A stretch of 64,000 nucleotides of DNA from Pseudomonas sp. KBW05 (lineage in GTDB: Bacteria; Pseudomonadota; Gammaproteobacteria; Pseudomonadales; Pseudomonadaceae): NCBI RefSeq assembly GCF_003852405.1, contig NZ_QAJM01000019.1, forward strand, positions 62,001 to 126,000, given 5' to 3'. A program made the translations under genes and the position numbers. The notes beneath the pieces were generated by a model. The model was not told the origin of the DNA. It made no database searches and was given only the letters and a program-made list of their open reading frames with translations. Below, piece after piece: positions 1-7,632 of the stretch (position 1 is the stretch's first letter; every line of letters begins with the position of its first letter).

Positions 1-268
1 CCAGTTCCAGGCCTTGGGGAAACAGCGCCGGGGCAGATTTTTCCTGCTCCAGGCGGCGGGCGATCAAGGCGGTGTCGCAATAGATGTCTGCGCCGACTTG
101 CAGCACCGGGGTCTTGCGATAGCCACCGCTGAGGGCAGTCAGGTCAGGCTTGGGCATCACTGGCGGGATCAACACCGAATGCCAGGACAAACCCTTGAAG
201 CCCAGCAACAGGCGGGCTTTTTCAGCAAAGGGGGATTGCGGGTAATGGTGAAGAATAAGCTCAGACAT
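1..268 (-). CDS. Glutathione S-transferase family protein, N-terminal part (runs off window)
   Basis: The 89 visible codons begin with MSELILHHYPQSPFAEKARL, the usual start of a GST thioredoxin-like domain: a beta strand, then S/P-x-x-E-K-A-R on helix 1, and further on a K-T-P-V-L stretch with the cis-proline that contacts glutathione. A conserved D-T-A-L-I-A-R pattern follows, equivalent to the E/D-S motif that binds the gamma-glutamyl part of glutathione. Members of this family conjugate or reduce substrates with glutathione in the cytoplasm. The C-terminal helical domain lies outside the window, so substrate class cannot be judged. The ATG at 266-268 is the first plausible start. Confidence 0.8.
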   Translation of the reverse strand, partial: MSELILHHYPQSPFAEKARLLLGFKGLSWHSVLIPPVMPKPDLTALSGGYRKTPVLQVGADIYCDTALIARRLEQEKSAPALFPQGLEL

Positions 269-343
269 GCCGGACTCCGCTCTAGAAGTGAGCCGCTAGC
301 TTAGCCTGCAACATCCCGTTTGGGGGCGATGGGAACCCATCAG

Positions 344-631
344 TCAAATCAATGAACCACTGGCCGCCAGGCATTCCTTGGCGCTTTTCTTCAATTTCTT
401 GATCAGCCGTTCCTGGCGCAACGCCTCGCCCTTGCTCGCGCATTGCTCGGTGTACACCAGGGCCACGGCCGGGCTGGAAAGGAAAAACCGCGCGCCCTTG
501 CCGCTCTGGTGCATGGCAAAACGGCGCAGCGGGTCATTGCTGATGCCGCAATACAGCGAGCCGTTGGCAGCGCGTACCAGGTAGACAAACCAGGGTTTGA
601 GTTCAGGTGTGTTCACAGATGGATTCGGCAA
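344..631 (-). CDS. GIY-YIG nuclease family protein (YhbQ/UPF0213-like)
   Basis: This 95-residue protein is a stand-alone GIY-YIG domain. It shows the two defining strands (F-V-Y-L-V followed about ten residues later by Y-C-G-I-S), then D-P-x-R-R-F-x-x-H, G-K-G-A-R-F and a final basic K-K-L-K-K segment. Length and motif order fit the YhbQ/UPF0213 group, small proteins thought to act on DNA; no target can be inferred here. The upstream-most start is a TTG at 631, a GTG at 616 is also possible, and neither has a clear ribosome site, so the first few residues are uncertain. It lies 21 nt downstream of the SnoaL-like gene and may be cotranscribed with it. Confidence 0.8.
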   Translation of the reverse strand: MPNPSVNTPELKPWFVYLVRAANGSLYCGISNDPLRRFAMHQSGKGARFFLSSPAVALVYTEQCASKGEALRQERLIKKLKKSAKECLAASGSLI

Positions 632-652
632 GGCAAAGAGGCGCCAAGCTTA

Positions 653-1123
653 TCAACGACTGGCCTGGAATGCCTTCAAACCGCGCAATGCCTGGGCACG
701 CACTGCGTTTTTCACCAACGGCGTCCAGCCCAGTAACAAGCCCTTGGTGCCCAACGCCTGACGCGACCAGCGCCACAAGTCGAAACTGTCGTGGTGCTCG
801 CTGATCTTGCCGTCACGAAACACAAAGCGCGCCTGAATATCGTTGACCACGGTGTTGCCGGTGGCGCTGAACAGGTAGGTCGCCACCCAATGCGCGCCGC
901 CGCTGTGTTCGTCGCTACGCACGTTGTCGAAGGTCAGGGAAAAGTCCTTGGCGCGGGTGGTGAGCATGCGCCACATATCACCAGCATCGCGCCCGTGCAG
1001 TTCGCCGAAGGCCGGGTCGCTGAACACCACGTCGTCGGTGTAGCAAGCGGCCATGGCTTCGGCGTCCAGACGTTGGAATGCCTCATAGAAGCGGGTGATC
1101 AGGGCGGTGTGGGCTTCACTCAT
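653..1123 (-). CDS. SnoaL-like / NTF2-fold protein
   Basis: A 156-residue cytoplasmic protein with the NTF2-like cone fold pattern: an N-terminal helix ending F-Y-E-A-F, then A-C-Y-T-D-D-V-V-F-S-D-P, the H-G-R-D strand turn, and a late F-V-F-R-D-G-K-I-S-E-H-H-D strand that usually lines the pocket. It matches the SnoaL-like (polyketide cyclase or ketosteroid-isomerase-like) group found widely in pseudomonads. The reaction is not known and the sequence does not reveal a substrate. The first ATG (1121-1123) has a plausible purine-rich stretch upstream. It probably forms a short operon with the following GIY-YIG gene. Confidence 0.75.
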   Translation of the reverse strand: MSEAHTALITRFYEAFQRLDAEAMAACYTDDVVFSDPAFGELHGRDAGDMWRMLTTRAKDFSLTFDNVRSDEHSGGAHWVATYLFSATGNTVVNDIQARFVFRDGKISEHHDSFDLWRWSRQALGTKGLLLGWTPLVKNAVRAQALRGLKAFQASR

Positions 1124-1223
1124 GGGCAGGCTCCTTGATTATCGGCAGGTGAGCTGCACGATAATCCGCGATGCAGGGGAAAGCCATGGGCATTCGCCAA
1201 CCGAATGAGTGATGCACGGAGCG

Positions 1224-1862
1224 TTACAGGTAGACAATGTCCAAGGTGGCGCTGCCATCGATCAGGACTTCTTCGGCAACAGGAAGTTGCCGCTTGTCAG
1301 TGATCGTCGTTGCAATCACCACATCCGTCTTGAACACTTGCATAGGCAGGGGAACCGCGCCAACCCCCGCTGCGCCCGTCAGGGAACGCATCCAGTTCGG
1401 CTGCCAGATCGTGCCGTCTGGCGCATCCATCCAGGTTTGACCATCGATGGACTCGATGACGGCGCTGGGAATATCGTCAGCGAGTGCGTTCAGCATTTTC
1501 AGTCGGTACCAGCCGATTTTCTTGTTGTCGGTGGTCAGTCCCAAGCCGTAGTTGGGCAGCGCGATGTCCTGCTCTGCGGAAGTTCCTGCACGGTTGTCTG
1601 TGCCCTTGATAGCAACCAACGTCGCGGCTTCACAATTGATCGCCAATTGCAGCATGGCTTCCGGGAGCGGGGTCGGCGTGTTACCCAGGTCCTGAACCGA
1701 TATTTTCCCATGGTCCACAACCCCACCCGCCGAGAGCGTTGGGGTACAGGCCGATGGGGTGATGGTCCCGGAGACGCTCAAGTCCACGCTGGACGCGGCA
1801 TACACAGGGGAAATGGCAGACAGCACGACGGCCGCAGCCATTAGACTCAAAGACTGTTTCAT
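1224..1862 (-). CDS. DUF1120 protein, predicted chaperone-usher subunit (paralogue 1)
   Basis: A 212-residue exported protein. The signal peptide is about 22 residues and ends P-V-Y-A. The mature part opens V-D-L-S-V-S-G-T-I-T-P-S-A-C-T-P, contains a second cysteine in I-N-C-E-A, a D-N-R-A-G motif and a Y-G-L-G-L motif, and ends E-E-V-L-I-D-G-S-A-T-L-D-I-V-Y-L. This pattern is the DUF1120 signature shared with seven other proteins in the locus. The cysteine pair and the penultimate tyrosine resemble chaperone-usher pilins, so I infer it is a subunit exported by the usher at 7.6-10.1 kb. It is the only paralogue on the minus strand, separated from the others by two regulator genes, and may be expressed separately. 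Confidence 0.8.
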   Translation of the reverse strand: MKQSLSLMAAAVVLSAISPVYAASSVDLSVSGTITPSACTPTLSAGGVVDHGKISVQDLGNTPTPLPEAMLQLAINCEAATLVAIKGTDNRAGTSAEQDIALPNYGLGLTTDNKKIGWYRLKMLNALADDIPSAVIESIDGQTWMDAPDGTIWQPNWMRSLTGAAGVGAVPLPMQVFKTDVVIATTITDKRQLPVAEEVLIDGSATLDIVYL

Positions 1863-1882
1863 ATAAAGTTGCTCACACTAAC

Positions 1883-1899
1883 AACCTGCATAACAGGTT
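1883..1899. promoter_or_regulatory. Inverted repeat AACCTG-N5-CAGGTT upstream of DUF1120 paralogue 1
   Basis: Perfect 6-bp arms flank CATAA, 21-37 nt upstream of the minus-strand DUF1120 start. The surrounding 195-bp intergenic stretch (1863-2057) is much richer in A and T than its flanks and holds no gene. The position suits an operator or a transcript hairpin. The protein that would bind it is unknown; the NarL-type regulator next door is one candidate. Confidence 0.35.
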
Positions 1900-2057
1900 A
1901 ATTTATTGGACTAGAGGATTAGTGCCATCGCCACATATAACAACAACACCCACCCACTCTAATCCCGACGCGAAACTTCCAAAATACAAGTATTACGAAT
2001 ACGGCAAACTTACAACATACCTGAGCACAACTAACACTTGCGCGATCAAGCACGCGA

Positions 2058-2696
2058 TCAACTCTTTGGCACCATGCCACTCTCTCGAGCATAGGCGTAC
2101 AAATCCACATCGGTGGAAATGCACAGGCGTAACATCGCCGTACTTTTCTGCTTGCTGATCGTAGATATGCTGCGATTGACTTGCGCGGCAATCTGGCTGA
2201 CGGTCATGCCACTGGCCAACATGCGTACAACCTCACGCTCTTTGCCGGATAACTGGGGCGGCTGATCACTGCTGACACCCGCCATATCCAATTGGGTACG
2301 CAAGCACTCGCTGACAAATGTGCGCCCATGGATCACTGCCTTCAGAGCCAACGGCAGCTCGCTCGCGGAGGCGCTCTTGGCCACAATGGCGCGGGCGCCG
2401 TGGCTGAAAGCAGCCCTGAGCGTGGCCACGTTGGCGAACATGGTCACCAGAATGACCGGCAGCGTCGGATGCTGGCGCTGTAGCAGTCCCAACAAGCCAA
2501 AACCGTCTGCCTGTTGGTCACCGGGCATGGCAAAGTCGGTCACAATCACATCGCATGGCGTAGTCGCCATCAATGCCAGGAGCTGGTCGGGACCATTGGC
2601 TTCCCCAACGACCTTGAACACGCCGCTGGCCTCTATGACCACTTTTTGACCAACACGAACAATGGGGTGATCGTCGGCAATTATTATCCGAAACAT
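2058..2696 (-). CDS. NarL/BvgA-type response regulator
   Basis: A cytoplasmic two-domain regulator of about 212 residues. The receiver has the acidic pair D8-D9 (I-I-I-A-D-D-H), phospho-acceptor D54 (V-I-V-T-D-F-A-M-P-G), the Thr of V-I-L-V-T and the Lys of A-I-V-A-K, so it looks competent for phosphorylation. The C-terminus (about 140-200) is a LuxR helix-turn-helix: L-S-G-K-E-R-E-V-V-R-M-L, then S-x-I-A-A-Q-V and S-I-S-T-I-S-K-Q-K. The receiver start resembles BvgA/EvgA. I place the start at the ATG 2694-2696, with a weak GGAT upstream; an in-frame ATG at 2708 is the alternative. The receiver-Hpt gene is upstream on the same strand and the subunit genes flank both, so fimbrial control is the likely role. 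Confidence 0.88.
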   Translation of the reverse strand: MFRIIIADDHPIVRVGQKVVIEASGVFKVVGEANGPDQLLALMATTPCDVIVTDFAMPGDQQADGFGLLGLLQRQHPTLPVILVTMFANVATLRAAFSHGARAIVAKSASASELPLALKAVIHGRTFVSECLRTQLDMAGVSSDQPPQLSGKEREVVRMLASGMTVSQIAAQVNRSISTISKQKSTAMLRLCISTDVDLYAYARESGMVPKS

Positions 2697-2894
2697 CGTG
2701 CTATCCATGATGGCAATTTGAGTTTTTTCAAAATACCTCGACACGCTTGTTACAACAACACTTGGAAACGATCCGATTTCCTGTGCGCCCTTTATTTATG
2801 CGGCGAAAACTTATGCCTACAGCATAAAAAGAATCGGAGTACAGAAATAACCTACACGACAGAGAGGAAACTTCTCTCTTATTTGTGTAGGACG

Positions 2895-3719
2895 CTACAG
2901 ATTGGCCAAGTAAGACAGATACCGTTCGATTTCTTGCTCGAACCGTTCAAGCAGGGGTTTATTGGCCGCGATACCGCTGCGCCGGACCCGCTCGATCAAG
3001 CAGATTGCACGTTGTTCCAGCCCGGTATCGCCGAAAAAAGCCACCCCGCCCACCAGCCGGTGCAGATGCTCGACGGTCAACTTGACGTCCAAGTCTTCGC
3101 GCGCCTGCTCAAGCGCGGCGAGATCATCGTGCGCTTCCTGGAGCAGGCAGAACAACAAGGGCTCCACCACCTCCCAAAAGCCGAACATGGCAATAAGGCT
3201 GGCGCGCGTCGGAAACCGGCCATGCATACGTGCCAAATTGGCCGCATGCCTTGTCGGGTGTACACGGGACTCGGGATCGGGCAACCAATACAGCAGCGCT
3301 TCACGCAATTGCTCAAGGGTGACGGGTTTGAGCATCCAGTCATCCATGCCGCAGCCAACACAACGGCGCATCTGCTCGGCATCCAGGCCGGCCGTCATGG
3401 CGATCACCGGCAGGCGTGCGGTTCCAGCCCGGTTCTCACGACGACGCAGCTCCCGTGTCAGGGCATAGCCATCCATCCCGGGCATACGGCAGTCACTGAT
3501 CAGCAGATGAAAAGGTCGTGCGGCCAAGGCATCAAGGGCCGCTTGCCCGTCACCGACGGTTTGGTGCGCCACACCCAGCGTGCTCAAGAAGGAGCCGATC
3601 AACAAACGATAGGCCCGGTGATCGTCTGCCAGTAACACCCGCACTTTCTGCCAATGGACAGGCGGGGACACTGACGGGGGTAAGCATTGCGGACTACAGC
3701 CAGCAGTCGGATCCTGCAT
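2895..3719 (-). CDS. Receiver-Hpt phosphorelay protein (BvgS/RocS C-terminal-like, no kinase domain)
   Basis: About 274 residues: a receiver domain (26-145) with D32-D33, phospho-acceptor D76 in L-L-I-S-D-C-R-M-P-G-M-D-G-Y, T109 and K131, then an Hpt domain (165-274) with the likely phospho-histidine H220 in H-L-H-R-L-V-G-G. The S-D-C-R-M-P-G-M-D-G-Y block is typical of receivers at the end of unorthodox kinases such as BvgS, EvgS and RocS1. Histidine-kinase and ATPase domains are absent. I chose the ATG at 3719 because a GAGG lies just before it; a longer reading to 3830 has no ribosome site and would cover a palindrome. The role is probably as a phosphate relay between an unlinked kinase and the NarL-type regulator encoded downstream. 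Confidence 0.85.
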   Translation of the reverse strand: MQDPTAGCSPQCLPPSVSPPVHWQKVRVLLADDHRAYRLLIGSFLSTLGVAHQTVGDGQAALDALAARPFHLLISDCRMPGMDGYALTRELRRRENRAGTARLPVIAMTAGLDAEQMRRCVGCGMDDWMLKPVTLEQLREALLYWLPDPESRVHPTRHAANLARMHGRFPTRASLIAMFGFWEVVEPLLFCLLQEAHDDLAALEQAREDLDVKLTVEHLHRLVGGVAFFGDTGLEQRAICLIERVRRSGIAANKPLLERFEQEIERYLSYLANL

Positions 3720-4130
3720 AGCTACCTCGTGCAAAACGATCAGCGCGCCAGCCCAACAACAAGGGACGACGGTTGCCGACCTGTCGGTCGACCTCACTCG
3801 ATTTTTTCGCGCAAGGGCCTTTATAGCCATTCAAATGAATGAATAGCCATTATTTAAGTGCGCAGAAAATATCCGAATGGGTAAATGATGGCGATACAAC
3901 AACTACGACAACGCAGAACTTCCTACAGACACAGAGAGCCCTTCCAACGCACCTGCAACACCGGCGAGCACTATCGTAATAGTTGCATTCACCCTCGCAG
4001 GCTCCACCGCTAAAGTCGCCGTCGCTCGGGCTCAAGAAGGCGCGAGGGGGCTTAAAACAACCACACTGCCACTCCCTCAGCGCACCGCCTAGAGCTCCCT
4101 GTCCCTTAAATACGCTAGGAGCCCCATTCA
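3720..4130. promoter_or_regulatory. Control region between the phosphorelay genes and the DUF1120 operon
   Basis: These 411 nt separate the divergently oriented receiver-Hpt gene and the first plus-strand subunit gene. The part around 3800-3990 is A+T-rich. It holds CATTCA-AA-TGAATG (3828-3841), flanked by two direct copies of ATAGCCATT. No convincing ORF is present. It should contain the promoters for both directions and is where a NarL-type regulator would be expected to bind, but I cannot assign -10/-35 boxes with confidence. Confidence 0.5.
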
Positions 4131-4772
4131 ATGAAAGCCTCATTCGTCACGCTGGTGGCGGTCGCCCTGCTGGGCGGTACGTCTTGCGTACTGGCCGCCA
4201 GCAGCGTGGACCTGACCGTCAAGGGAAGTATCACGCCAAGTGCCTGCGTGCCCAACTTGACCCAAGGGGGCACCGTGGATTACGGGAAGATTCCCGCCAG
4301 GGACCTCTCGGTCGACACCCCCACCGAATTCGCCCCCGCCACACTTCAACTGAGCATCGACTGTGAGGCCCCGACCCTGTTTGCCCTGAACGCCAAGGAC
4401 AACCGCTTTGGCTCGTCACTCTTCCCCACACTGACGTGGTACTACGGGCTCGGCTACGCCAGCGGTAACCAGAAGTTGGGCAGCTACTCCCTTGACTTGC
4501 TCAACCCTGTCTCCGACTCCGCGGTGTTCCCGATCCACTCCTTCGATCAAGGCCAGAGCTGGTCAAAATTCGCGGGGGGCATGATGAGGCACACCTACTG
4601 GAACTCATTCAGTGATACCCCGGGCACCGGCGGGCCTTACTTTCCCAAGGCGCTGCGCACTGTAACGGCCGACCTGCAGATCATCACCTTCGTTGCGCCC
4701 GCCAAAGACCTGCCCTTAAGGGAAGAAGTGCCGCTGGACGGCAGTGCTTCGCTGGACTTGCTGTACCTCTGA
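4131..4772 (+). CDS. DUF1120 protein, predicted chaperone-usher subunit (paralogue 2)
   Basis: First gene of the plus-strand fimbrial operon, 213 residues. The signal peptide ends at about residue 22 (S-C-V-L-A-A). The mature protein starts V-D-L-T-V-K-G-S-I-T-P-S-A-C-V-P, followed by G-G-T-V-D-Y-G-K-I, the second cysteine in I-D-C-E-A, D-N-R-F-G-S-S, Y-G-L-G-Y and the ending E-E-V-P-L-D-G-S-A-S-L-D-L-L-Y-L. A TAGGAG ribosome site stands about ten bases before the ATG. The paired cysteines would form the intrasubunit disulfide seen in most pilins. I infer a surface fibre subunit. Being promoter-proximal, it could be the most abundant one, but the sequence alone does not prove it. Confidence 0.82.
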   Translation: MKASFVTLVAVALLGGTSCVLAASSVDLTVKGSITPSACVPNLTQGGTVDYGKIPARDLSVDTPTEFAPATLQLSIDCEAPTLFALNAKDNRFGSSLFPTLTWYYGLGYASGNQKLGSYSLDLLNPVSDSAVFPIHSFDQGQSWSKFAGGMMRHTYWNSFSDTPGTGGPYFPKALRTVTADLQIITFVAPAKDLPLREEVPLDGSASLDLLYL

Positions 4773-4809
4773 CTCTCCCCCAACCGCCCACTCACAAGGA
4801 TTTGTGCCC

Positions 4810-5433
4810 ATGGACAGAACCCCCTCGGTCGCCTTCGCCATTCTGCTGGCGGCCTGCTCACCCGGCGTGTTTGCCGCCAGCAGCCAGGACTTGAGCGTCA
4901 CCGGGATCATCACCCCGGCGTCGTGCACGCCTGTGCTGTCCGGCGGTGGCGTGATCGACCACGGCAAGCTGACGGCCAAGGATCTGCACCCGGACTTTCC
5001 CACCAGCCTGCAAGCTGGGGAAATGCAACTGCAGGTGCAGTGTGAGGGGGCAACGTTTTTCACCCTGACCACCGTCGACAATCGCGCCGGCAGCTCGGCG
5101 ATCAACCCGGCACACCATGGGCTGGGCATCATCAACGATGACCAGAAACTCGGCAGCGTGGCGTTTGGCGTGTTCGACCCGGTGGCCGATAGCGTGCCGG
5201 TGCAAACCATCCTGTCCCGCGACAACGGCGCCAGCTGGCGTCCGTCCTCGTACCTGGGGCACGCGGCCCTGACTTCGTTCGCCCCGCCTGCTGGCCCTTA
5301 CACCCCGATGGCCCTGCAAACCCTCAGCGCACGTTTGCGGGCATTCACCGTGATCGTGCCCGCCAGCGACCTGACCCTGCTCGACGAAGTGCCCATCGAT
5401 GGTCAGGCCACGCTGCAACTCAAGTACTGGTAA
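4810..5433 (+). CDS. DUF1120 protein, predicted chaperone-usher subunit (paralogue 3)
   Basis: This 207-residue exported protein starts at the ATG at 4810 (MDRTPSVAFAILLAACSPGV), preceded by AAGGA; an earlier in-frame start at 4744 would overlap the previous gene and bury the signal peptide. The mature part shows D-L-S-V-T-G-I-I-T-P-A-S-C-T-P, then G-G-V-I-D-H-G-K-L, a second cysteine in V-Q-C-E-G, D-N-R-A-G-S-S and H-G-L-G-I. It ends L-Q-L-K-Y-W: tyrosine is still penultimate but Trp replaces the final Leu of the other paralogues. It follows paralogue 2 by 37 nt and is clearly in the same operon. Confidence 0.82.
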   Translation: MDRTPSVAFAILLAACSPGVFAASSQDLSVTGIITPASCTPVLSGGGVIDHGKLTAKDLHPDFPTSLQAGEMQLQVQCEGATFFTLTTVDNRAGSSAINPAHHGLGIINDDQKLGSVAFGVFDPVADSVPVQTILSRDNGASWRPSSYLGHAALTSFAPPAGPYTPMALQTLSARLRAFTVIVPASDLTLLDEVPIDGQATLQLKYW

Positions 5434-5466
5434 CCCCTTCTTTTCATCTCAATCTGGAGCTTCACC

Positions 5467-6090
5467 ATGAACACCGTACTCAAATCCGTCGCCGTCGCCC
5501 TGCTGGCCGCCAGCAGCGCCACTGCGGTTGCCGCGTCCAGTGTCGACCTGACGGTCAAGGGCCTGATCACCCCAAGCGCCTGCACGCCGGCACTGTCCAA
5601 CGGCGGGACCGTGGACTACGGCAAGATCTCGGCCAAGGACCTGAACATCGATCGGGTGACCTTCCTTCCTGTGCAATCCCTGCAGCTCACCGTCACCTGT
5701 GACGCGGCGACCCTGATGGCCCTTGACGCCGACGACAATCGCGCCGGGTCGAACCACGGCAACGACATGATGGAATTCGGCCTGGGCTTGATCAATGACA
5801 CCGAAAAACTCGGCGCCATGACCCTGCGACTGAGCTCGCCTATTGCCGATGGCGTGGCGGTCAAGGCCATCGGTTCCGAAGACGGCGGTGTCACCTGGTT
5901 CACTGAGCCCTACCTGATGCCCGAGAACCTGATCTCGGTCGCCAACACCAGCGCCGATGCGCCGATCCCGGTTCAGGTGCTGACATCAGAAATGTATGTC
6001 AGCCCCAAGATCGCCCCAGCCAGTGGCTTGACCCTGACCAACGAAGCCGCCATCGACGGCTCGGTGACCATCACCGTGCGCTACCTGTAA
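5467..6090 (+). CDS. DUF1120 protein, predicted chaperone-usher subunit (paralogue 4)
   Basis: A 207-residue exported protein with a clean signal peptide (MNTVLKSVAVALLAASSATA). The mature start is V-D-L-T-V-K-G-L-I-T-P-S-A-C-T-P, almost identical to paralogue 2, which suggests a fairly recent duplication or exchange between the two. Other family marks are G-G-T-V-D-Y-G-K-I-S-A-K-D-L, the second cysteine in V-T-C-D-A, D-N-R-A-G-S-N, F-G-L-G-L and the ending A-A-I-D-G-S-V-T-I-T-V-R-Y-L. A TGGAGC ribosome site precedes the ATG. I infer a fibre subunit handled by the chaperone encoded at 6.8-7.5 kb. Confidence 0.82.
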   Translation: MNTVLKSVAVALLAASSATAVAASSVDLTVKGLITPSACTPALSNGGTVDYGKISAKDLNIDRVTFLPVQSLQLTVTCDAATLMALDADDNRAGSNHGNDMMEFGLGLINDTEKLGAMTLRLSSPIADGVAVKAIGSEDGGVTWFTEPYLMPENLISVANTSADAPIPVQVLTSEMYVSPKIAPASGLTLTNEAAIDGSVTITVRYL

Positions 6091-6170
6091 CCCCAGAAGC
6101 GTGCAACGGCAGCCCTTCCTGCTGTTGCCGCGCCTAGACCACTGAACCAGGCAACCGGTGAACCTTTTCC

Positions 6171-6800
6171 ATGAAGCACGTCCCTTCACGCCTTCTTGCC
6201 CTGTTTTATCTGCTCAGCGTCGGCTCGTCGGTGCTGGCAGCGTACAGCACTGAACTGAACGTCACGGGCTTGATCACGCCCAGTGCATGTTCCCCCACGC
6301 TGTCGGCCAACGGCATCGTCGACCATGGCAGGGTACCGGCACGCAACCTCAATCAATACGAGTACAGCACCCTGCCCGCCCAGGCCCTGGACCTGACGGT
6401 GAGTTGCAACGAGCCGGTGCTGTTCGTATTGGTCGGCATGGACAACCGTGCCGACTCTTCGTTGGGCCCGGGTTTTTATTACGGCCTGGGTACCAACATC
6501 CATGCACCCACTGAACGTCTGGGCACAGTGTCACTGGCGTTTCGCGAAGTCATGGGCGATGGCGAGCGAGTGCTGGTGCTGGCGTCCAGCAATCAGGGCC
6601 TGACCTGGTTTCCGGAATCCAACGCCTACCCGAACAACTACATGGGCTTTGCCCATCCCGGCACGCTGGTGCCGGAGCCGCACCGGCTGCTGACGGCCAC
6701 ATTGCAAGTCAACACGGCCATCAACGCCGCCGCCTATCTGACCCTCAAGCAGGAGGTGCCCCTGGACGGCTCCATCGTGCTTGACCTGAGGTATCTGTAG
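6171..6800 (+). CDS. DUF1120 protein, predicted chaperone-usher subunit (paralogue 5)
   Basis: A 209-residue exported protein whose signal peptide ends at about residue 23 (S-S-V-L-A-A). It has the family order: E-L-N-V-T-G-L-I-T-P-S-A-C-S-P, G-I-V-D-H-G-R-V, second cysteine in V-S-C-N-E, D-N-R-A-D-S-S, Y-G-L-G-T and the ending E-V-P-L-D-G-S-I-V-L-D-L-R-Y-L. The D-N-R-x-G motif has Asp instead of Gly at its fourth variable place, and the central part is the most divergent among paralogues 2-5. The stop is only 2 nt before the chaperone gene, so the two are very likely translationally linked. Confidence 0.8.
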   Translation: MKHVPSRLLALFYLLSVGSSVLAAYSTELNVTGLITPSACSPTLSANGIVDHGRVPARNLNQYEYSTLPAQALDLTVSCNEPVLFVLVGMDNRADSSLGPGFYYGLGTNIHAPTERLGTVSLAFREVMGDGERVLVLASSNQGLTWFPESNAYPNNYMGFAHPGTLVPEPHRLLTATLQVNTAINAAAYLTLKQEVPLDGSIVLDLRYL

Positions 6801-6802
6801 CC

Positions 6803-7540
6803 ATGACTCCCCTACCCTTATTGACTCGACTGTTCACGTACCTGCGCTACGCCGGCATTTACCTCGCCTCACTCGCTCTGGCATCCGGCGCGCCTGCGCT
6901 GGTACTGGCCGATGGCATGGTGCCCGACACCTCGGTGGTAATCGTCAATGAAGCCGAAGGTGAAGCGTCGGTCACCGTCACCAACACCGACGACAAGCTG
7001 GCCCTGTTGCACGTCACCCTCGAAGATATCCCCGAAGACAAGGCTTCGCTGCTGTTCGTCACGCCTCCCCTGGCGCGGGTCGAGCCGACCAAGAGCCAAC
7101 TGATCCGCTTCATCCTGCAATCACCCGAGCCCCTGACCACCCAGCGCTTGAAACGGGTGATTTTCGAAGGCTTGCCCCAGGGGCGTGCCGCAGCACTGGC
7201 CGGACATGCGCGGGTGGGTGTCACCGTACGCCAGAACCTGCCAGTCATTCTGCACCCCAAGGGCCTGGCGCCCAATCGCACACCGTGGACCGGCTTGGAA
7301 TGGCGCTTGAGCAGCGACCAACTGAGCGTCAGTAACCCGACTCCCTACGTGGTACGCCTGGCCCAGGAATTGAAGCTGTTGCCCGGTGGCGGTTCGGCGT
7401 TGTTGCCACGCACGTACGTGCTGCCGGGTGAAACCCTGAAGGTGACGGCCAGCGGCAGCGGTGCGAACCGTGTGCAGTTGCAGCCGGCCACGGTCTACGG
7501 CTTTGCCGTGGCGCCCTACGAAGCACCCATCACCCTATAA
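6803..7540 (+). CDS. Periplasmic fimbrial chaperone (PapD-like)
   Basis: A 245-residue protein with an N-terminal signal segment ending near L-V-L-A-D. It follows the two-domain immunoglobulin-like chaperone plan: V-T-V-T-N-T-D-D-K-L-A-L-L in domain 1, then P-P-L-A-R-V-E-P-T-K-S-Q-L-I-R-F, a signature stretch of the family, and the G1-region strand V-R-Q-N-L-P-V-I-L-H-P. Domain 2 contains the L-S-V-S-N-P-T-P-Y block. Such chaperones hold subunits by donor-strand complementation in the periplasm and hand them to the usher. The first strand reads D-T-S-V-V-I, with no Arg at the place of PapD Arg8, one of the two residues that anchor the subunit C-terminus. It is the only chaperone gene here. 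Confidence 0.88.
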   Translation: MTPLPLLTRLFTYLRYAGIYLASLALASGAPALVLADGMVPDTSVVIVNEAEGEASVTVTNTDDKLALLHVTLEDIPEDKASLLFVTPPLARVEPTKSQLIRFILQSPEPLTTQRLKRVIFEGLPQGRAAALAGHARVGVTVRQNLPVILHPKGLAPNRTPWTGLEWRLSSDQLSVSNPTPYVVRLAQELKLLPGGGSALLPRTYVLPGETLKVTASGSGANRVQLQPATVYGFAVAPYEAPITL

Positions 7541-7632
7541 AAAAGAGTGGCCTGCCAACGCCACCATCAGGCCTGACTCACCACAGAGTGAGCGGGCCGC
7601 CAACTGTTGAGTACGACCTTGTGAGCACAGCT

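Noticed and set aside
3720-3830. Longer start for the receiver-Hpt protein
   Set aside because: There is no ribosome site at 3830, the extra residues are not family-like and the start codon lies in a palindrome; the ATG at 3719 has GAGG.
7541-7632. Possible terminator hairpin between chaperone and usher (GTGGC...GCCAC)
   Set aside because: A stem of five pairs without a T-run is too weak, and the two genes must be coexpressed.
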